Positions 6,147 through 6,917 of a stretch of 6,917 nucleotides of DNA are shown here, one piece after another. The first letter of the stretch is position 1. The number at the start of each line of letters is the position of its first letter. A program made the translations under genes and the position numbers. The notes under the pieces were generated by a model. The model ran no database searches. It was given only the letters and a program-made list of their open reading frames with translations, and had not been told where the DNA came from. Source of the DNA: Rhodospirillaceae bacterium (GTDB lineage Bacteria; Pseudomonadota; Alphaproteobacteria; SP197); NCBI GenBank assembly GCA_018700655.1, contig JABIUG010000484.1:1-6917 (forward strand), given 5' to 3'.

Positions 6147-6217
6147 CGTCTGGCCGCGACCGGTTCTTTCTGTAACGCTGCCGCCATGACCGCACCCAAC
6201 ACCGGAACACCGGCAGA
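6146..6217 (+). repeat. Conserved leader, copy B (upstream of and into DMT3)
   Basis: The counterpart of the leader at 5081-5147: 29/30 identity over 6146-6175, then a 10-nt spacer, then 26/32 identity over the first codons of DMT3 (6186-6217). The single mismatch in the 30-mer is G6156 against C5091. No recognisable Shine-Dalgarno lies in the spacer. Confidence 0.85.
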
Positions 6218-6827
6218 CCTGCGCATCGGGGCGGCGCGCGAGTATGTACGGGCCCCCGACGATGGAACACCCGGCGATGGACCGCCAGGCGGATGGCACC
6301 CCCATGTCCTGGGCATCGCGCTGGTGGTGCTCGGGGTCGCGCTGGTCAACACGTCCGATGCCGTCGGCAAATGGGTAATCGAAGAACTGCCAATCTGTCA
6401 GCTCCTGCTGTTTCAGGCCTGCGGGCTGATGGTGATGGCGCCTGTCGTGGCACGCCAGGCCAATCCGTTCGTCCTGATCGCCGCCCCCGACCCCTGGTGG
6501 CAGATCGCCCGTTCGGCCTGCCAGCTTGTCGGTGGGCTGACCTTCTTCACCGGGCTCAGGGTGTTGCAGTTCGCCGATGTTGTCGCAATCCTGTTCATCG
6601 GCCCACTGATCGTGACCGCCCTGGCCCATGTGTTCCTCGGTGAACGGGTCGGGCCCCGCAGATGGGCCGCCTGTGGCGTCGGCCTGATCGGCGGGCTCGT
6701 GATCGTGCGGCCGGGCACCGATGTCATGGGTGGGCCGCGATCTGGCCTGTGCTCGCGGTCTGCTCAGGCTCGGTCTACATCGTCATCACGCGGCATATCT
6801 CACCGCGCAACGGGACCGGAAACCTGA
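6186..6827 (+). CDS. DMT/EamA family transporter 3, frameshifted
   Basis: The first 180 residues are a clear EamA-type drug/metabolite transporter half. A hydrophilic 40-residue N-terminus rich in Gly/Pro/Asp precedes helix 1 (about 41-58, A-L-V-N-T-S-D-A-V-G-K), then come helix 2 (70-88), W-W-Q-I-A-R-S (104-110), helix 3 (112-127), helix 4 (131-150), the canonical F-L-G-E-R-V-G-x-R-R loop (150-159) and helix 5 (161-175, ending IVRPG). After Met181 (ATG 6726-6728) the frame turns into Ser/Arg-rich sequence and stops at 6827, while the expected sixth helix appears in another frame from 6731. The last 32 or so residues of this ORF are therefore out-of-frame noise. Among the three array members this is the most canonical DMT. 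The start ATG6186 is supported by its conserved leader and by similarity to the short ORF at 5116, though no ribosome site is visible. Confidence 0.8.
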   Translation: MTAPNTGTPADLRIGAAREYVRAPDDGTPGDGPPGGWHPHVLGIALVVLGVALVNTSDAVGKWVIEELPICQLLLFQACGLMVMAPVVARQANPFVLIAAPDPWWQIARSACQLVGGLTFFTGLRVLQFADVVAILFIGPLIVTALAHVFLGERVGPRRWAACGVGLIGGLVIVRPGTDVMGGPRSGLCSRSAQARSTSSSRGISHRATGPET

Positions 6828-6917
6828 TGGTCTGGACCGCGCTTTTGACCCTGGTGGTGATGGCGCTGGCGGCACCCTGGTACTGGGTCGCGCCACAAGA
6901 CGGGCAGGCGCTGGGAC
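6731..6917 (+). pseudogene. Continuation of DMT3 in a shifted frame, cut by window end
   Basis: From TGG6731 this frame is open to the right edge and encodes 62 residues beginning W-A-A-I-W-P-V-L-A-V-C-S-G-S-V-Y, then I-V-I-T-R-H-I-S-P-R-N, then helix 7 (M-V-W-T-A-L-L-T-L-V-V-M-A-L) and a periplasmic-type P-W-Y-W-V-A-P. This is what is expected after the fifth DMT helix: helix 6, a basic cytoplasmic loop, then helix 7. Restoring a single base in the G-rich stretch ATGGGTGGG (6726-6734) would join the two frames as V-M-G-W-A-A-I-W. The remaining helices lie beyond the window. Confidence 0.75.

Noticed and set aside
4998..6629. 543-codon minus-strand open frame across the DMT genes
   Set aside because: It is the antisense shadow of GC-rich hydrophobic coding sequence, giving a Gln/Asp/Arg/Gly-rich product with no domain. 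The repeated RTGRGQT in it is simply the reverse complement of the duplicated 30-bp leader.
6726..6734. Programmed ribosomal frameshift in DMT3
   Set aside because: No slippery heptamer, and no stop codon or stimulatory structure placed as expected. A simple 1-nt loss in the G-rich stretch is the more economical reading.

Overview
The window looks like a piece of a GC-rich alphaproteobacterial chromosome, probably Rhodospirillales-like. The evidence is high GC (about 70-77% in sampled stretches of core genes), an aerobic ubiquinone-type flavin hydroxylase, a UMF1-type MFS permease, and GC-rich palindromic intergenic repeats of a kind I associate with that group. The taxonomic placement is inference. 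There are no RNA genes, CRISPR arrays or recognisable transposases.

Layout. (1) 2-871 (+) is the C-terminal two thirds of a UMF1/Atg22-like MFS transporter, cut by the left edge. (2) About 897-1020 is a GC-rich element of two inverted hairpin units between convergent genes. (3) On the minus strand, a UbiH-family FAD hydroxylase (2656-1445) is followed after 4 nt by a 118-aa ASCH-like protein (1440-1084), forming a two-gene operon. (4) A 103-bp divergent intergenic region leads to a plus-strand amidase-signature hydrolase (2760-4115) with an intact Lys-Ser-Ser triad. (5) The amidase stop codon overlaps the start of the first of three consecutive EamA/DMT-fold membrane transporter genes that fill the window to its right edge.

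The most unusual part is this transporter array (about 4115-6917), because all three members carry a lesion or start anomaly. DMT1 has an in-frame TAG (4787-4789). The open frame continues to 5077 and aligns without gaps to DMT2 across the stop. DMT2 is preceded by an 11-codon ORF (5116-5151) homologous to the N-terminus of DMT3 but out of frame with DMT2; its stop overlaps the DMT2 ATG as ATGA. DMT3 has an apparent 1-nt deletion near 6729-6731, after which the expected DMT sequence continues in another frame to the window end. DMT2 and DMT3 share a leader that is nearly identical over 30 bp (29/30) and 26/32 over the first codons, although their proteins are very diverged. About 62 extra bp, resembling an interspersed repeat, lie between otherwise corresponding gene boundaries upstream of DMT3.

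Functionally, the minus-strand pair probably serves ubiquinone synthesis plus an uncharacterised ASCH-domain function. The plus-strand genes suggest amide hydrolysis coupled to small-molecule transport, but no substrate can be read from sequence. Whether the array is a decaying tandem family, a recoded set, or partly a product of base-calling errors is the main open question.
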